From NCBI GenBank assembly GCA_030848705.1, contig CM061237.1:84439910-84503909 (forward strand): a stretch of DNA of 64,000 nucleotides, given 5' to 3'. Under the pieces are notes generated by a model. That model saw nothing but the letters and a program-made list of their open reading frames with translations, had not been told where the DNA came from and searched no databases. Origin of the DNA: Heracleum sosnowskyi (Eukaryota > Streptophyta > Magnoliopsida > Apiales > Apiaceae). Numbering within the stretch: position 1 is the first letter of the stretch; the number at the start of each line of letters is the position of its first letter. This document shows positions 32,335 to 44,225 of this stretch, piece by piece. Made by a program: the position numbers and the translations under genes.

Positions 32335-32768
32335 CTATAACTCGTGCAAAGCGCGAACAACTTTAATATTAATTTTGAAATTTACTTTTAAATTTTTTGA
32401 GATTTTAATACTTCTGAAAATGCAAACTTTTTAAAAAGAATTAAAAGTACTACTTTAATACTTTAAATCTAAAAAAACTTATAGATTTTATAAAATTTTA
32501 TTAGCCTAGTAAGCATGTTAGTCAAGATAACCGTCAAAATTATCAATATATATTGTTGTAATATATATAAATATAAATATAAATATTTTCTAAAAAAGGT
32601 CTTGTTTTTGAATTCTAAGTAAAGTATAATTATAAGAGTTTGTAGTTATGTTATATATGTGAGAAAATCGAAAATCAAAACTTTCAATGTTTCGGCTATT
32701 ATATAATAGTACAGATAGATAGATTAAATAGAATAAATTACCGAAAATCAAAATCAAAACTTTCAATA
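32335..32768 (-). repeat. Small Helitron-like element, right copy
   Basis: Reverse-complement counterpart of 21289-21712, from CCTATAACTCGTGCAAAGCGCG at the left to the ACAGATAGATAGATT block at the right. Confidence 0.55.
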
Positions 32769-32939
32769 TTTCGGCTATTATATAATACAAGCATATAACC
32801 CGTGCGATGCACGGATGAATTTTAGTATTTTTAATTTATTATTTTAGTATTTTTACATGATTTATTATTATTTTTTATCTTATTTTATTATCATTTATTT
32901 GTATTTTGATCTTAAAAATTTTAATATATTGTCGACAGA

Positions 32940-33440
32940 ATAATATTTTGAACTTTTGAATGTAGCTTAGAAAAATAGATGATATAAATATTTAATAATA
33001 ATAATAATATGTTGACGGGATTCGAATCTTGAACCCGTGGGAGTATTTTAAATACCAAGAAAATAATATTCTTTTAATATTACATCAAACGGTTCTCATT
33101 TATCTATATTTATATCTAACGGTTATTATTTAGAGAACCAAACTATCAACCAACCAAATATATGGCAGTTTTCTTATAATAGTATTTTTTTATATGATTT
33201 TTTATTATTTTTTATCTTATTTTATTAGCATTTATTTTTATTTTGATCTTACAAATTTTTAATATGTTGTTGACGGGATTCGAACCTTGAACCGTGGGAG
33301 CATTTTAGATATCAAAAAAATAACATTCTTTTAATATTACATCCAACGGTTCTCATTTACCTATATTTACATCTAACGATTATTATTTAGAGGACCAAAC
33401 TACCAACCAAATACAGGGTGGTTTGCTTATAATATTATAG
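32940..33440. repeat. Imperfect ~250-bp direct repeat with tRNA-like B-box
   Basis: Two successive copies share TTGACGGGATTCGAA-CTTGAAC and CATC-AACGGTTCTCATTTA, near 33013/33269 and 33085/33341. They lie within the Helitron-like cluster. Confidence 0.55.
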
Positions 33441-36100
33441 TATAGATAGCTTAAAACCTGTGCGATGCACAGATTATTTTTAATAATTGTTAATTTTATT
33501 ATTTATATTTTATATTTTATTAATTGCATTTATTAAAAAATAAGTAGACACACATTTTTAAATAATTAAAAGTATTAAAATGGATTTTAAAATAAATAAG
33601 TAACGATGGTTTGCCCGTGATATTTTGGAAAAAGAGGGGTTTTAGTAAGAAAAATAGAAAGTAACATGTTTTCGTTGAATTTTAAAATATAAAAGTAACG
33701 ATTTGTCCGTGAATATTTTGAAAAAGAGGGGGTTTAATAAGAAAAATAGAAAAGGTGACATGTTTTAGTGTTTTTTTGTCAATTAAAAGTATTAAAATAG
33801 ATTTTAAAGTAAATAAGTAAGGGTTTGCGCGTGATATATTTGGAAAAAGGAGGGATTTTAGCAAGGAAAATTGAAAATATAACATGTTTTAGCTAAAAAA
33901 GGTAATTGTCCGTGATTTTTCTAGAAAAAGAGGGGAAATGTAATTGTCAATTAAAAGTATTAAAATAGATTTTAAAATAAATAAGTAAGGGTTTGCTCGT
34001 GATATATTTGAAAAATGAGGGATTTTAGCAAGTGAAATAGAAAAAGTAACATGTTTTAGCTGAAAAGGAAATTGCCCGTGATTTTTTACAAAAAGGGTGA
34101 CTGATTATAATAATTTTTATAATAATTAAATAAATAATTAAATAAGGTAAGTACCGTATCAAAAAACAAGTACCAAAACTTTCAATGTTTCGTCTTTAAT
34201 AATATAGTATAGACAGAGAGATAGATTTATAATATTAGTATTTTATGCTACTTAATGGAATAGCCCGTGATATTTTTGAGGTTTTAGTTATGAGAAATAT
34301 TAGTTAGAAAATATAAAAAAGAATATACGTTTTGGAAAAAAAAACTAATCGGTTAGTCATTAATAATTATAATAATATTATTTTATTTTATTAAATAAAA
34401 CTGTTCGTGATATTTTTGGAAAATGAGAGGTTTTATTTAGGAAAAATAGAAAAGTAGAAATTTTAGTTAGAAAATATAAAAAAGAATATACACTTGGGCT
34501 AAAAATGATAATGGGTTAGTTATTAGCAATTATAACCTTATTATGTTATTTTATTAAATGAAAATGTCTGCGATATTTTTGGAAAATGAGATGTTTTAGT
34601 TAGGAAAAATAGAAAAGATATTCTAAATAATAATTTTAATATTTTATCCAACGGTTCTCATCGATTTGATCAGAAATATCTAACGGTTATGAATGGAGTG
34701 ACCAGACTACAAAAACTTTCATGACCAGACTACAAAACTTTCAATGTTTCGTCTTTAATATAATAGTATAGATAGTATAGTATAGATAGATGTCGTCTGC
34801 GATAATTTTAGAAAATGAGAAATTTTAGTTAAAAAATATATAAAAGAATATACGCTTTGGATAACAAAGGTAATCGGTTAATTATTAGTATTTATAATAT
34901 TACTATTTTATGTTACTAAATAAAATTGCATGTGAGATTTTATTTAGGAAAATTTTTAGTTAGAAAATATAAAAAAACAATTATACGCTTTGGAAAAAAA
35001 GCTAATCGGTTAGTTATTAGTAATTATAAATATTATTATTTTATTTCATTAAAAAGAACTGTCCGTGATATTTTTGGAAAATGAGAGGTTTTAGTTAGAA
35101 AAAATAGAAAAGTAAAAATTTTAGTTTGAAAATATAAAAAAGAATATACACTTTGGCTAAAATAGGTAATTGGTTAGTTATTAAAAATTATTATTTTATT
35201 ATTTTATTTTAATAAATTAAACTATCTTTGATATTTTTGGAAAAGGAGAGGTTTTAGTAAGCAAAAATAAAAAGCTTATATGTTTTAGTTAAAAAAGCTA
35301 ATTGTCCGTGATATTTTTGGAAAAGTAAGGGAATTTTTCAGAAAAAATAAAAAAAATAAGATATTTTAGGTGTAAAAGGTAATTGGTTATAAATAGGTAA
35401 TATTATTATTTAATAATAGTTTTTATAAATAAATAAGGGTAATTAAGTAAAAACACGAAGTACAGTTTAGTAATGACAATTAAGTAAAATCACAACATAC
35501 CAAAAAATATCTAGTATTATATTCAATGACTCTCATTAATTTAATTTAAAAGATCTAACAGTTAAAGATTGGATGATCAAATTATGGAGGACCAGACTAC
35601 AAACCGACTACAAAAACTTTTAATGTTTCTTCTTTAATATAACAGTATAGATTGTTATTATTTAATAATATTTTTTATATATAAATAAGGGTAATTAAGT
35701 AGAAACACAAAGTACCAAAAAATTGTATCAACCAACCAAACTTTTAATGTTTCATTTTCAATAAAACTAGATTAAATCCCGTGCGATGCAAAAATTTTCT
35801 TGTTATAATTGTTATTATATTGTTAACATTTTAATATTTTATTAATTGCATTTGTTAAAAAATATAAATAGGTATGTTAAAATATGTAAACTTTTTAAAT
35901 AATTAAAAACATTAAAATAGGTTTTAAGATAAATAATTAAAGTGTTAGTCAGTGATATTTTAATAAAAACTATAGATTTTAGAGAAAAAATAAGTTAAAA
36001 AAGGTAATTAATCCTCATATTTTTGGGAAAATAGGGGTTTTGTCAGAAAAAATGTATAATGTGTTTTAGCTGAAAAGGTAATTGGTTATAAACTTGTAAT

Positions 36101-36211
36101 TGTTATGGATTAGAAAACGTGCTTGTATATTAATTGCTAAGATTTATGAGCTTTCGAGCTTTAATGGTTGCACTTGTGTTTCGAGACTAAATCCGTCCTC
36201 ACAAGATGCCC
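36101..36211 (-). repeat. 3' LTR stump of element E
   Basis: Matches 48046-48156 with three substitutions, then changes abruptly into the RNase H linker sequence. About 417 bases of the LTR are lost. Confidence 0.85.
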
Positions 36212-36448
36212 AATATTCTTTGAACACCATTTCTTCATCTTTCTTGTCTTCCTCTATCACTTCCTGCCCCCGACTTCCTGGTTGTCAATAGTACATTCAA
36301 CCATGAAGTCAGTGAGTGCTTGAGCTTTTATGGCCGTTCGAGGCTTGTACTTGATGTCAAATTCTCCCAATTCAATGGCCCATTTGATCAATCTTCCACT
36401 AACTTGAGGGCTATGCTAGATGTTTCTTAGAGGCTGATTGGTCAGGAC
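36212..36448 (-). pseudogene. RNase H part of element E, left of element D
   Basis: Minus-strand translation gives V-L-T-N-Q-P-L, S-G-R-L-I-K-W-A and KPRTAIKAQALTDF, the end of the Tat RT-RNase H domain. It continues the frame of 44231-44794 across the D insertion (AGGAC duplicated). An in-frame TAG follows L-R-N-I, and a one-base shift follows near 36285. Confidence 0.8.
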
Positions 36449-37552
36449 TGTTGGGAACCACGGACTTGGGGTTCTACTACATTTTATGATACATAATTAA
36501 GGAGTGCGAAAAGAAAATCACCTTGTTAACGGTTGATTCCACGCTCTTCTATTGTATTCCCAAATTCCCTTGAGCGAAGTGTGGCCTCCGTCTTCTCAAG
36601 TTAACCTCTCTTCTTGCTCCTAGGTGGCTACAATATTTTTCTTAACCAACCCTAGCAAGAAGAGAATAAGAATATATATAGGGCTACAATAGGGATCATG
36701 GATAATTAGGTTGGGCCTTTTAATTACATCCTGGGCCTAGCCCAATGTAATTAAATATTAATTCAATCCACTAAAGAATTAATATTTGCACTACCTTTCC
36801 TAATACCGCAACTTAATTAATTAATTCGGTTCCAATATTATTTGCTTATTAAATTCCCCATGTTTAAAATAGCGCATGCCCATTAATTAAATAAATTACT
36901 GATAATTCATTTAATTAACATCTTATATCCTTGATCATCCACTCTACCTTTATTTAATTATGCTGGAATAAATCCACCTGCAGGGTTTCACATAATTAAA
37001 TCCTTTTGAGCTTTCAAGGGGACATCATTAACCCGAATATTATCAGGACACGGATTCCTTCAATAAATAATATCCACCATATATATTATTCAATCACCCA
37101 AAATATAATGATATAATTCAAAAGAATTATTTCATATATAAATCAAAGCATGTAAATAATATACACGTGTCAATTACTATATCCGGATTAAGAACCTAAG
37201 TATTAATAATAACATAGAATCTTAGTTCACCTTCTTAATCAGTTTAAGGGAACAATTCTAAATTTGATCCTGTTCAATATACACAAAGTATACAAGTATT
37301 ATTTAATAGTGAAGATAAACTATTCCCAAATAATACTTCAGTTATTCCAGTGGTTTGTCTAATTCCACTTAAACTGTGAACCCTTTATATTATATATAGA
37401 CACTGATAATTTAATCTTCTGTTATCCCATTTGATACTAAATTATCCACAATATATAATAAATAGACAATGTAAAAATATGCAATCAAGATTCTCAATAA
37501 AATGGACAATGTTTATATACTACTAATGAATAGTTTAGTATAAAACCCAACA
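36449..37552 (-). repeat. 3' LTR of element D
   Basis: 1,104 bases, TGTTGGG...CCCAACA, next to the minus-strand polypurine tract AAGTGGGAGAT at 37553-37563. Confidence 0.95.
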
Positions 37553-37627
37553 ATCTCCCACTTATACTCAAGCTATTCTTTGAGTATATCAGTGTTTATT
37601 AATATAATCCGCTACCAGTTTAAATAA

Positions 37628-39331
37628 CTATTCCGTGACCAGACATCTGACTCCTATCTCCTCCACGTGTTCTTCAAAAACCCTAGCTGGTAAACTCTTC
37701 GTGAAAGGATCAGCCCGGTTGTCCTTTGATGCTATATCAGTCACAATAATATCTCCTCGCTTAACGAACTGTCGTATGAGGTGATACTTACGCTCAATGT
37801 GTTTTGCTGCTTTATGTTCTCGTGGTTCCTTTGTATTTGCAACAGCACCAGTATTATCACAATAAATTGTGATTTGTCGTGGCAAATTAGGAACTACATT
37901 CAAATCCAGCAGGAAATTCCGGAACCATATAGCCTCCTTGGCTGCCTCAGAGGCTGCCACATATTCAGCTTCCATGGTTGAGTCTGCGATGCATTTCTGC
38001 TTCACACTCCTCCATATTACAGCTCCACCTCCTAAAGTAAAAACACACCCCGAGGTTGACTTCCTCTTATCCCTATCTGTCTGGAAATATGAATCGGTAT
38101 AACCCACAGGAAACAAGTCTGAAGCCTTGTAAATTAACATATACTTCTTAGTCCTTCGCAAGTACTTAAGTATCGTTTTTACTGCACTCCAATGTTCCTG
38201 ACCTGGATTGGACTGATATCTACTGACCATGCCTACGGCAAAGCAAATATCAGGTCTCGTGCATAACATGACATACATTAAGCTTCCACATGCTGAAGCA
38301 TAAGGAACTGCTTTCATGTTCTCTATCTCCTTAGGTGTCTTAGGACACTGCTCCTTTGATAGAGAGACTCCATGTCTAAAAGGTAAATTACCCTTCTTAG
38401 AGTCCTGCATGTTAAAATGAGTCAATACCTCATCAATGTACGGTTCTTGAGATAAAGCCAACGTTCTTTTCTTGCGATCTCTTATAACTTTGATCCCAAG
38501 AATGTATGCGGCTTCACCTAAGTCTTTCATTTCAAATTGTTTGAACAACCATGCCTTAATAGATGACAACATCTCTACATTGTTTCCAATGAGCAAAATG
38601 TCATCTACATATAGTACTAGAAAAACCACTGCATTTCCTTCACTTTTCTTATACACACATGCTTCGCTTGGACTCTGATCATAACCATTTGACTGGACGG
38701 CCTGATCAAAACGAATGTTCCACTCCCTGGAAGCTTGTTTCAGTCCATAAATGGACTTCTTAAGCTTACACACTAGATGCTCTTGGCCCTCTTTGATGAA
38801 TCCCTCTGGTTGCTGCATATGGATGTTTTCATCAAGACTTCCATTTAGGAAAGCTGTCTTGACATCCATTTGCCAAATCTCATAATCGAGATGAGCTGCT
38901 ATAGATAAAAGAATCCGGATTGACTTAAGCATGACTACCGGAGAAAAGGTTTCCTCATAATAAATTCCTTGTTTCTGAGTATACCCTTTCGCAACAAGTC
39001 TTGCTTTCCAGGCTTTCACCTTTATGTCAGATCCTCTTTTTCTTTTGTAGATCCACTTGCATCCAATGGGTTTTACACCATTGGGTGGTTCCACGAGATC
39101 CCAGACTTGATTGGAATACATAGATTCCATCTCAGATTGCATAGCCTTTTGCCAAAGATCTGCATCCTTATCTTGCATTGCTTCTTCGTATGTCCTGGGA
39201 TCCTCATCATGTTCACCAGAGACTAAGTCCGAAGACTCTCCCAAAAACATGAACCTCTCAGGTTGTTTAACAACCCTCCCACTACGACGAAGCATTGGTG
39301 TGGTATTTGGTATTAGTGATGGGTTGTTCAT
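37628..39331 (-). CDS. pol: Pol of element D, RT-RNase H part
   Basis: 567 residues. It opens with the R-R-S-G-R-V-V-K-Q-P linker that precedes copia RT. Reverse transcriptase covers about 75-320 with Y-V-D-D at 241-244. RNase H follows, with GYTDSYFQTD, STMEAEYVAAS and YCDNTGAVA. There is no internal stop. Its frame differs by one from the upstream gag-INT frame (39282-41591), which overlaps it by 50 bases. In copia elements these form one polyprotein, so a one-base indel near 39325 has split it. Confidence 0.9.
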   Translation of the reverse strand: MNNPSLIPNTTPMLRRSGRVVKQPERFMFLGESSDLVSGEHDEDPRTYEEAMQDKDADLWQKAMQSEMESMYSNQVWDLVEPPNGVKPIGCKWIYKRKRGSDIKVKAWKARLVAKGYTQKQGIYYEETFSPVVMLKSIRILLSIAAHLDYEIWQMDVKTAFLNGSLDENIHMQQPEGFIKEGQEHLVCKLKKSIYGLKQASREWNIRFDQAVQSNGYDQSPSEACVYKKSEGNAVVFLVLYVDDILLIGNNVEMLSSIKAWLFKQFEMKDLGEAAYILGIKVIRDRKKRTLALSQEPYIDEVLTHFNMQDSKKGNLPFRHGVSLSKEQCPKTPKEIENMKAVPYASACGSLMYVMLCTRPDICFAVGMVSRYQSNPGQEHWSAVKTILKYLRRTKKYMLIYKASDLFPVGYTDSYFQTDRDKRKSTSGCVFTLGGGAVIWRSVKQKCIADSTMEAEYVAASEAAKEAIWFRNFLLDLNVVPNLPRQITIYCDNTGAVANTKEPREHKAAKHIERKYHLIRQFVKRGDIIVTDIASKDNRADPFTKSLPARVFEEHVEEIGVRCLVTE

Positions 39332-41591
39332 TTATTTGTGGTTGTTCTACTTGTACCGGTGGCATATTAGAATTATCTTGTCCTCCCACTATTTCCTCTA
39401 AAACAACAGTACTCATGGGTTTGTGATTCATTATATAGTCTTCTTCTAAGAATCTAGCATTGGTGCTTACAATGATATCCCGATCCTTAGGACTATAAAA
39501 CAAATACCCTTTTGTTCCCTTGGGATAACCCACAAACAACCTCACTTCTGTACGAGAATCTAACTTAGTCACGTTCTTGTTCAGCACATGTGCTAGAGAA
39601 CCCCAAATCCGAATGTGTTTCAAACTAGGTTTGGTACTAGTCCACAATTCTTTTGGAGTTTTTGGAACTGACTTAGAAGGTACCAAGTTTAGAAGATAAG
39701 CCGCTGTTTCTAGAGCATGCCCCCAAAACGACTTGGGTAAATTCGAATAACTCATCATCGATCTAACACTCTCTAAAAGAGTCTGGTTCCTTCTTTCTGC
39801 TACACCATTCTGCTGAGGTGTGCCAGGTGCAGTCAACTGGGATGAAATCCCATGTTCTGATAAATATTCTCTAAATTCTCCAAGCAGGTATTCGCCCCCA
39901 CGATCTGATCGTAGTGACTTGATACATTTTCCTGAATGTCGCTTCTCCGCACTTGCTTTGTACTCTTTGAATTTTTCAAAGCACTCAGACTTGCGGTGCA
40001 ACAGATAAATGTATCCATATCTCGAATAATCATCAATGAAAGTGACAAAATATTCATACCCACCTCTCGCTTGGATATTCATAGGTCCACATAAATCAGT
40101 ATGAACCAATTCTAACACATCTTTGGCTCTATTTCCTTTTGCCTTAAAAGGTCTACTGGTCATTTTTCCTTCCAAGCAAGATTCACAGACTGGAAATGGC
40201 TCCACTGCCAACGAGCCTAAAGGCCCATCTACTACCAATCTTTGAATCCTCCTTAAGTTAATATGACCTAATCTCAAGTGCCAAAGATATGTTTGGTTCA
40301 ATCCAGAAGGTTCCTTTCTTTTACTAGAGGTAGAAAGTGTATTATTAATTTCACTTGGTTGCAGCATTGGTTCTATAGGATTAATAATATATAAATTGTC
40401 TTGCAATGTACCAGAACATATAACTCGTTTATTCATCATAATGGAAACATTACGATCCAAACAAACATTATAACCATCCATAGCAAGTTTAGAAACTGAA
40501 ATTAAATTCCTTCTAAATGAAGGTACATAAAGACAATTATTCAAAACCAAAATCCTATCATAACCAAAAGATAAAGAAATAACTCCAACTGCAACCACTG
40601 CTACTTTCGTAGCATCTCCCATGAACACATATATCTCGCCATCTCTAAGCAGCCTGGTTTTCTGGAACCCCTGCATGGAATTACAAACATGATCAGTGGC
40701 TCCTGTGTCTACACACCAAGTGCTCGTAGACATAGCCGCTATATATGTTTCCGTAACAAGAGAAAGAGACATACCAGCATTGTTCTTCTTAGACAGAGGA
40801 CAATCCTTTTTCCAGTGACCCGACTGCTTGCACTTGAAGCACTTGCCCTTAGGCTTCTTCACTGAATTCTGAACTCCCAATGGTTTCACAACTTTCTGTG
40901 TCTGAACCTTCTTCTTCTTCTTTCCTTTCGGCTTTGAAGAAGAAACTTTCTCAGCCACATTTACCTGAACATGCTGCTGAAATAATGATTCCGCTACCTG
41001 AAGCTCTGTCAGAAGTTCTGCAAGACTATACAACTTCTTGTTCATGTTGTAATTCAAGCGAAACGGCTCAAAGCTTTTTGGCAAACTCATAAGTATGATA
41101 TCGACCTGCGTTTCCGTATCAATATCAGTACCAAGGACCTCTAGTTCATTTATATGAGACATCATCAGAAGAACATGGTCCCTTACAGGTGTTTTTTCAG
41201 CCATCTGAGTGTTCATTAGAGACTTCATTGCTACTTGCCTAGCAGCCCTATTCTGATCTCCGAAAAGCTCCTTGAGATTATAGAGCATATCTGCAGCAGT
41301 GGTCATGGCCTGATGCTGATGTTGCAAAACACCCGACATTGCTGCCAGAATGTAACATCGCGACATCTCATCTGCCTTAGTCCACTTCTTAAAATACTCT
41401 TTATCCTCATCCGGAGCATCGGCAGCAGGCTGGTCCGGTTTGGGTTCAACAGTACAAAATTTAAACTCTTCAGCAGTCAACACTATGTCCAAATTGCGTT
41501 TCCATTCAATATAGTTATGTCCGGTAAGTTTGTTATCCTTAAGTATGGTGAAAAGTGGATTAAAGCCCATTCTATCCTGAGAATCATGCAT
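39282..41591 (-). CDS. gag-pol: Gag-protease-integrase part of element D
   Basis: 769 residues. The copia gag domain is at about 10-215, with a Lys-rich stretch 220-230. The CCHC knuckle is C251, C254, H259, C264 (CFKCKQSGHWKKDC). Protease D295 is in CVDTGATDH. The pre-integrase zinc finger covers about 437-472. Integrase D499 (VHTDLCGP), D563 (RSDRGGEY) and E599 (PQQNGVAER) are all present. The last about 20 codons are out of register with the downstream RT frame. The ATG at 41591 is the first in frame and gives a normal gag length. Confidence 0.92.
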   Translation of the reverse strand: MHDSQDRMGFNPLFTILKDNKLTGHNYIEWKRNLDIVLTAEEFKFCTVEPKPDQPAADAPDEDKEYFKKWTKADEMSRCYILAAMSGVLQHQHQAMTTAADMLYNLKELFGDQNRAARQVAMKSLMNTQMAEKTPVRDHVLLMMSHINELEVLGTDIDTETQVDIILMSLPKSFEPFRLNYNMNKKLYSLAELLTELQVAESLFQQHVQVNVAEKVSSSKPKGKKKKKVQTQKVVKPLGVQNSVKKPKGKCFKCKQSGHWKKDCPLSKKNNAGMSLSLVTETYIAAMSTSTWCVDTGATDHVCNSMQGFQKTRLLRDGEIYVFMGDATKVAVVAVGVISLSFGYDRILVLNNCLYVPSFRRNLISVSKLAMDGYNVCLDRNVSIMMNKRVICSGTLQDNLYIINPIEPMLQPSEINNTLSTSSKRKEPSGLNQTYLWHLRLGHINLRRIQRLVVDGPLGSLAVEPFPVCESCLEGKMTSRPFKAKGNRAKDVLELVHTDLCGPMNIQARGGYEYFVTFIDDYSRYGYIYLLHRKSECFEKFKEYKASAEKRHSGKCIKSLRSDRGGEYLLGEFREYLSEHGISSQLTAPGTPQQNGVAERRNQTLLESVRSMMSYSNLPKSFWGHALETAAYLLNLVPSKSVPKTPKELWTSTKPSLKHIRIWGSLAHVLNKNVTKLDSRTEVRLFVGYPKGTKGYLFYSPKDRDIIVSTNARFLEEDYIMNHKPMSTVVLEEIVGGQDNSNMPPVQVEQPQINEQPITNTKYHTNASS

Positions 41592-43105
41592 ATAACACTT
41601 AATCAGAAAATTGCATATATCTTAAAACCTATTTGTTTCCTCTAACAATTAATTAAAATTAATGCACTAATATTTAAATTCCATAAATATCTGGTACGCC
41701 ATGATGGATGACATATATACCATTTAAATTTAAATATTACTTCGGTCTCACTACTAAATAATACGCCACGTTAGGGTGGACTATATATTATCTTTCATAG
41801 CTAAGTGTATACCATTATTTAGATCTTAAGTTGCCTTTAGTCAGACCCATCCGTTCGATGTATCAATGGATAAATCCCAGGTGTTTTCGGTGAAGTCACA
41901 GACGGACTCGCTTAAAAACACAACCCCTAAGACAGAAATATCCATTATCAACATCAATCAAGGAATGTCCAACTTTTTTCTCGAATTCTATGAAACTTGG
42001 TATGTCACGATGGGGTGAGCTTACCTTTCATTATTCGTGATTAACTTAAGAAGATTGTCCTAGTAATATCCTTAACACTACCCAGACGTCATAAATCATA
42101 CGCCACGATGGGTGACATATATCCAATTCATAATCGTCCTAGTGTTAAATTACATACAACCAATAATGGATGACCCTGGGATCTAATATCAAATTAATTC
42201 CCTCTCCCACTTAGTATTTTAACATGAGTAATTTTATCTAGATGCATCGCCCTATGTTATTTCTTCGAGGTCCACATGTTATCAAAATAACAATACAAAG
42301 AACACATAACATAGCATAGCATGCATCTCTACATAATTAAATGGGGCCTATGTCATTATAATTATGTCTAACATGCATTCCAAATACACACATAATTTAA
42401 TAACATAAAACATTTAATTAAAGCAATAAATGAAAATTTATGTCCATGTCGTCCTATTTATGTTAACCATGCAATTAAAATTACACACATAATTAACAAC
42501 ACACATAATAATTATTTAATGCAATAATTAAAATTAAATAGCAGAAAAATTAAAATAAAAAATAAATCCACTATTATGGCCAAAAAAAAATTTCATCCGA
42601 AAATCCTGCGAAAACTTCAACTCGCTGTTTGAGGGTCTAAACGAGCTCAGACGCACATGAAATCTGACACCGTATGCAAAAGTTACAACAGTTCAAAGTT
42701 GCATAGGCGAAATCTTGTAGCATCAGCGGAAGAACTTTGTTTTCTTGAAACTCCGTCGATCAAATAGTTACATACAACATAACATACCTATTCTATTACA
42801 TCAGATCATAATCTAACATGAATACAAATCATGATTACAAGATTACAAAATCATAATAGAAAACAAAACTAGCACGATCAACCCTCGTGATTTACAACCA
42901 CGATAAACCACGTGGAAACCAAAACAAAAAATAACCACGATTAAACCACGTGGGATCCAAACACATAATTAAAATAAAACGAGGCCATAATAGTGGATAC
43001 TAAACAACCTGCAAAAGATTATTATCCAAGCATACCACTATACATACATAACCAATTTTAATTACGACATGGACATCATATCATAAAACATAGAACCCAT
43101 AACCA
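41592..43105 (-). other. Leader of element D with direct repeats
   Basis: A 1.5-kb noncoding leader between PBS and gag. Four degenerate copies of a roughly 38-base unit built on TACGCCACGATGGGTGACAT lie at 41693, 41761, 42001 and 42098. A pair of AACCACGATTAAACCACGTGG units lies at 42896-42953. It is likely to hold packaging and translation signals; that is inference. Confidence 0.7.
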
Positions 43106-43119
43106 GGCTCTTGATACCA
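43106..43119 (-). other. Primer binding site of element D
   Basis: TGGTATCAAGAGCC on the minus strand, two bases from the LTR. It is the initiator tRNA-Met complement with one extra A. Confidence 0.85.
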
Positions 43120-43121
43120 AT

Positions 43122-44225
43122 TGTTGGGAACCACGGACTTGGGGTTCTACTACATTTTATGATACACAATTAAGGAGTGCGAAAAGAAAATCACCTTGTT
43201 AACGGTTGATTCCACGCTCTTCTATTGTATTCCCAAATTCCCTTGAGCGAAGTGTGGCCTCCGTCTTCTCAAGTTAACCTCTCTTCTTGCTCCTAGGTGG
43301 CTACAATATTTTTCTTAACCAACCCTAGCAAGAAGAGAATAAGAATATATATAGGGCTACAATAGGGATCATGGATAATTAGGTTGGGCCTTTTAATTAC
43401 ATCCTAGGCCTAGCCCAATGTAATTAAATATTAATTCAATCCACTAAAGAATTAATATTTGCACTACCTTTCCTAATACCGCAACTTAATTAATTAATTC
43501 GGTTCCAATATTATTTGCTTATTAAATCCCCCATGTTTAAAATAGCGCATGCCCATTAATTAAATAAATTACTGATAATTCATTTAATTAACATCTTATA
43601 TCCTTGATCATCCACTCTACCTTTACTTAATTATGCCGGAATAAATCCACCTGCAGGGTTTCACATAATTAAATCCTTTTGAGCTTTCAAGGGGACATCA
43701 TTAACCCGAATATTATCAGGACACGGATTCCTTCAATAAATAATATCCACCATATATATTATTCCATCACCCAAAATATAATGATATAATTCAAAAGAAT
43801 TATTTCATATATAAATCAAAGCATGTAAATAATATACACGTGTCAATTACTATATCCGGATTAAGAACCTAAGCATTAATAATAACATAGAATCTTAGTT
43901 CACCTTCTTAATCAGTTTAAGGGAACAATTCTAAATTTGATCCTGTTCAATATACACAAAGTATACAAGTATTATTTAATAGTCAAGATAAACTATTCCC
44001 AAATAATACTTCAGTTATTCCAGTGGTTTGTCTAATTCCACTTAAACTGTGAACCCTTTATATTATATATAGACACTGATAATTTAATCTTCTGTTATCC
44101 CATTTGATACTAAATTATCCACAATATATAATAAATAGACAATGTAAAAATATGCAATCAAGATTCTCAATAAAATGGACAATGTTTATATACTACTAAT
44201 GAATAGTTTAGTATAAAACCCAACA
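43122..44225 (-). repeat. 5' LTR of element D
   Basis: 1,104 bases, same borders and length as the 3' LTR; followed on the right by the second AGGAC target copy. Confidence 0.95.

Larger units (their letters stand above)
29907..36100 (-). repeat. Cluster of nested and tandem non-autonomous Helitron-like elements
   Basis: The cluster contains repeated minus-strand ends of the form CTAGCTTAAAACCCGTGCGATGCAC and its variants at about 29908, 30045, 31102, 32335, 32790, 33448 and 35767. The opposite ends, seen as ...AATATTATAGTATAGA, lie at about 33429-33448, 34200-34212 and 34755-34790. A GC hairpin before CTAG and a TCTATACTATA start are typical of plant Helitrons. Inside, units of about 90-150 bases built on CCCGTGATATTTTTGGAAAATGAG recur many times (e.g. 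31348, 31808, 34265, 34406, 35062, 35306). There is no Rep/helicase coding. The individual element borders are approximate. Confidence 0.65.
36449..44225 (-). mobile_element. Ty1/copia element D, full-length, recent
   Basis: Two 1,104-bp LTRs (36449-37552, 43122-44225) differ at eight sites by eye. The TSD AGGAC is perfect (36444-36448, 44226-44230). LTR borders are TGTTGGG/CCCAACA, with PBS and PPT in place. One gag-pol reading region is split by a single frame change. It is nested in element E. The lineage within copia (outside Sirevirus) is not assigned. Confidence 0.95.

Noticed and set aside
33005..33030. GGGATTCGAA-like tRNA T-arm (B-box) sequence
   Set aside because: No cloverleaf, A-box or acceptor stem nearby, and it recurs within an AT-rich repeat; not a tRNA gene.
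42881..42960. Repeated CCACGTGG palindromes as a host promoter
   Set aside because: They lie in the leader of element D, not upstream of a host gene.
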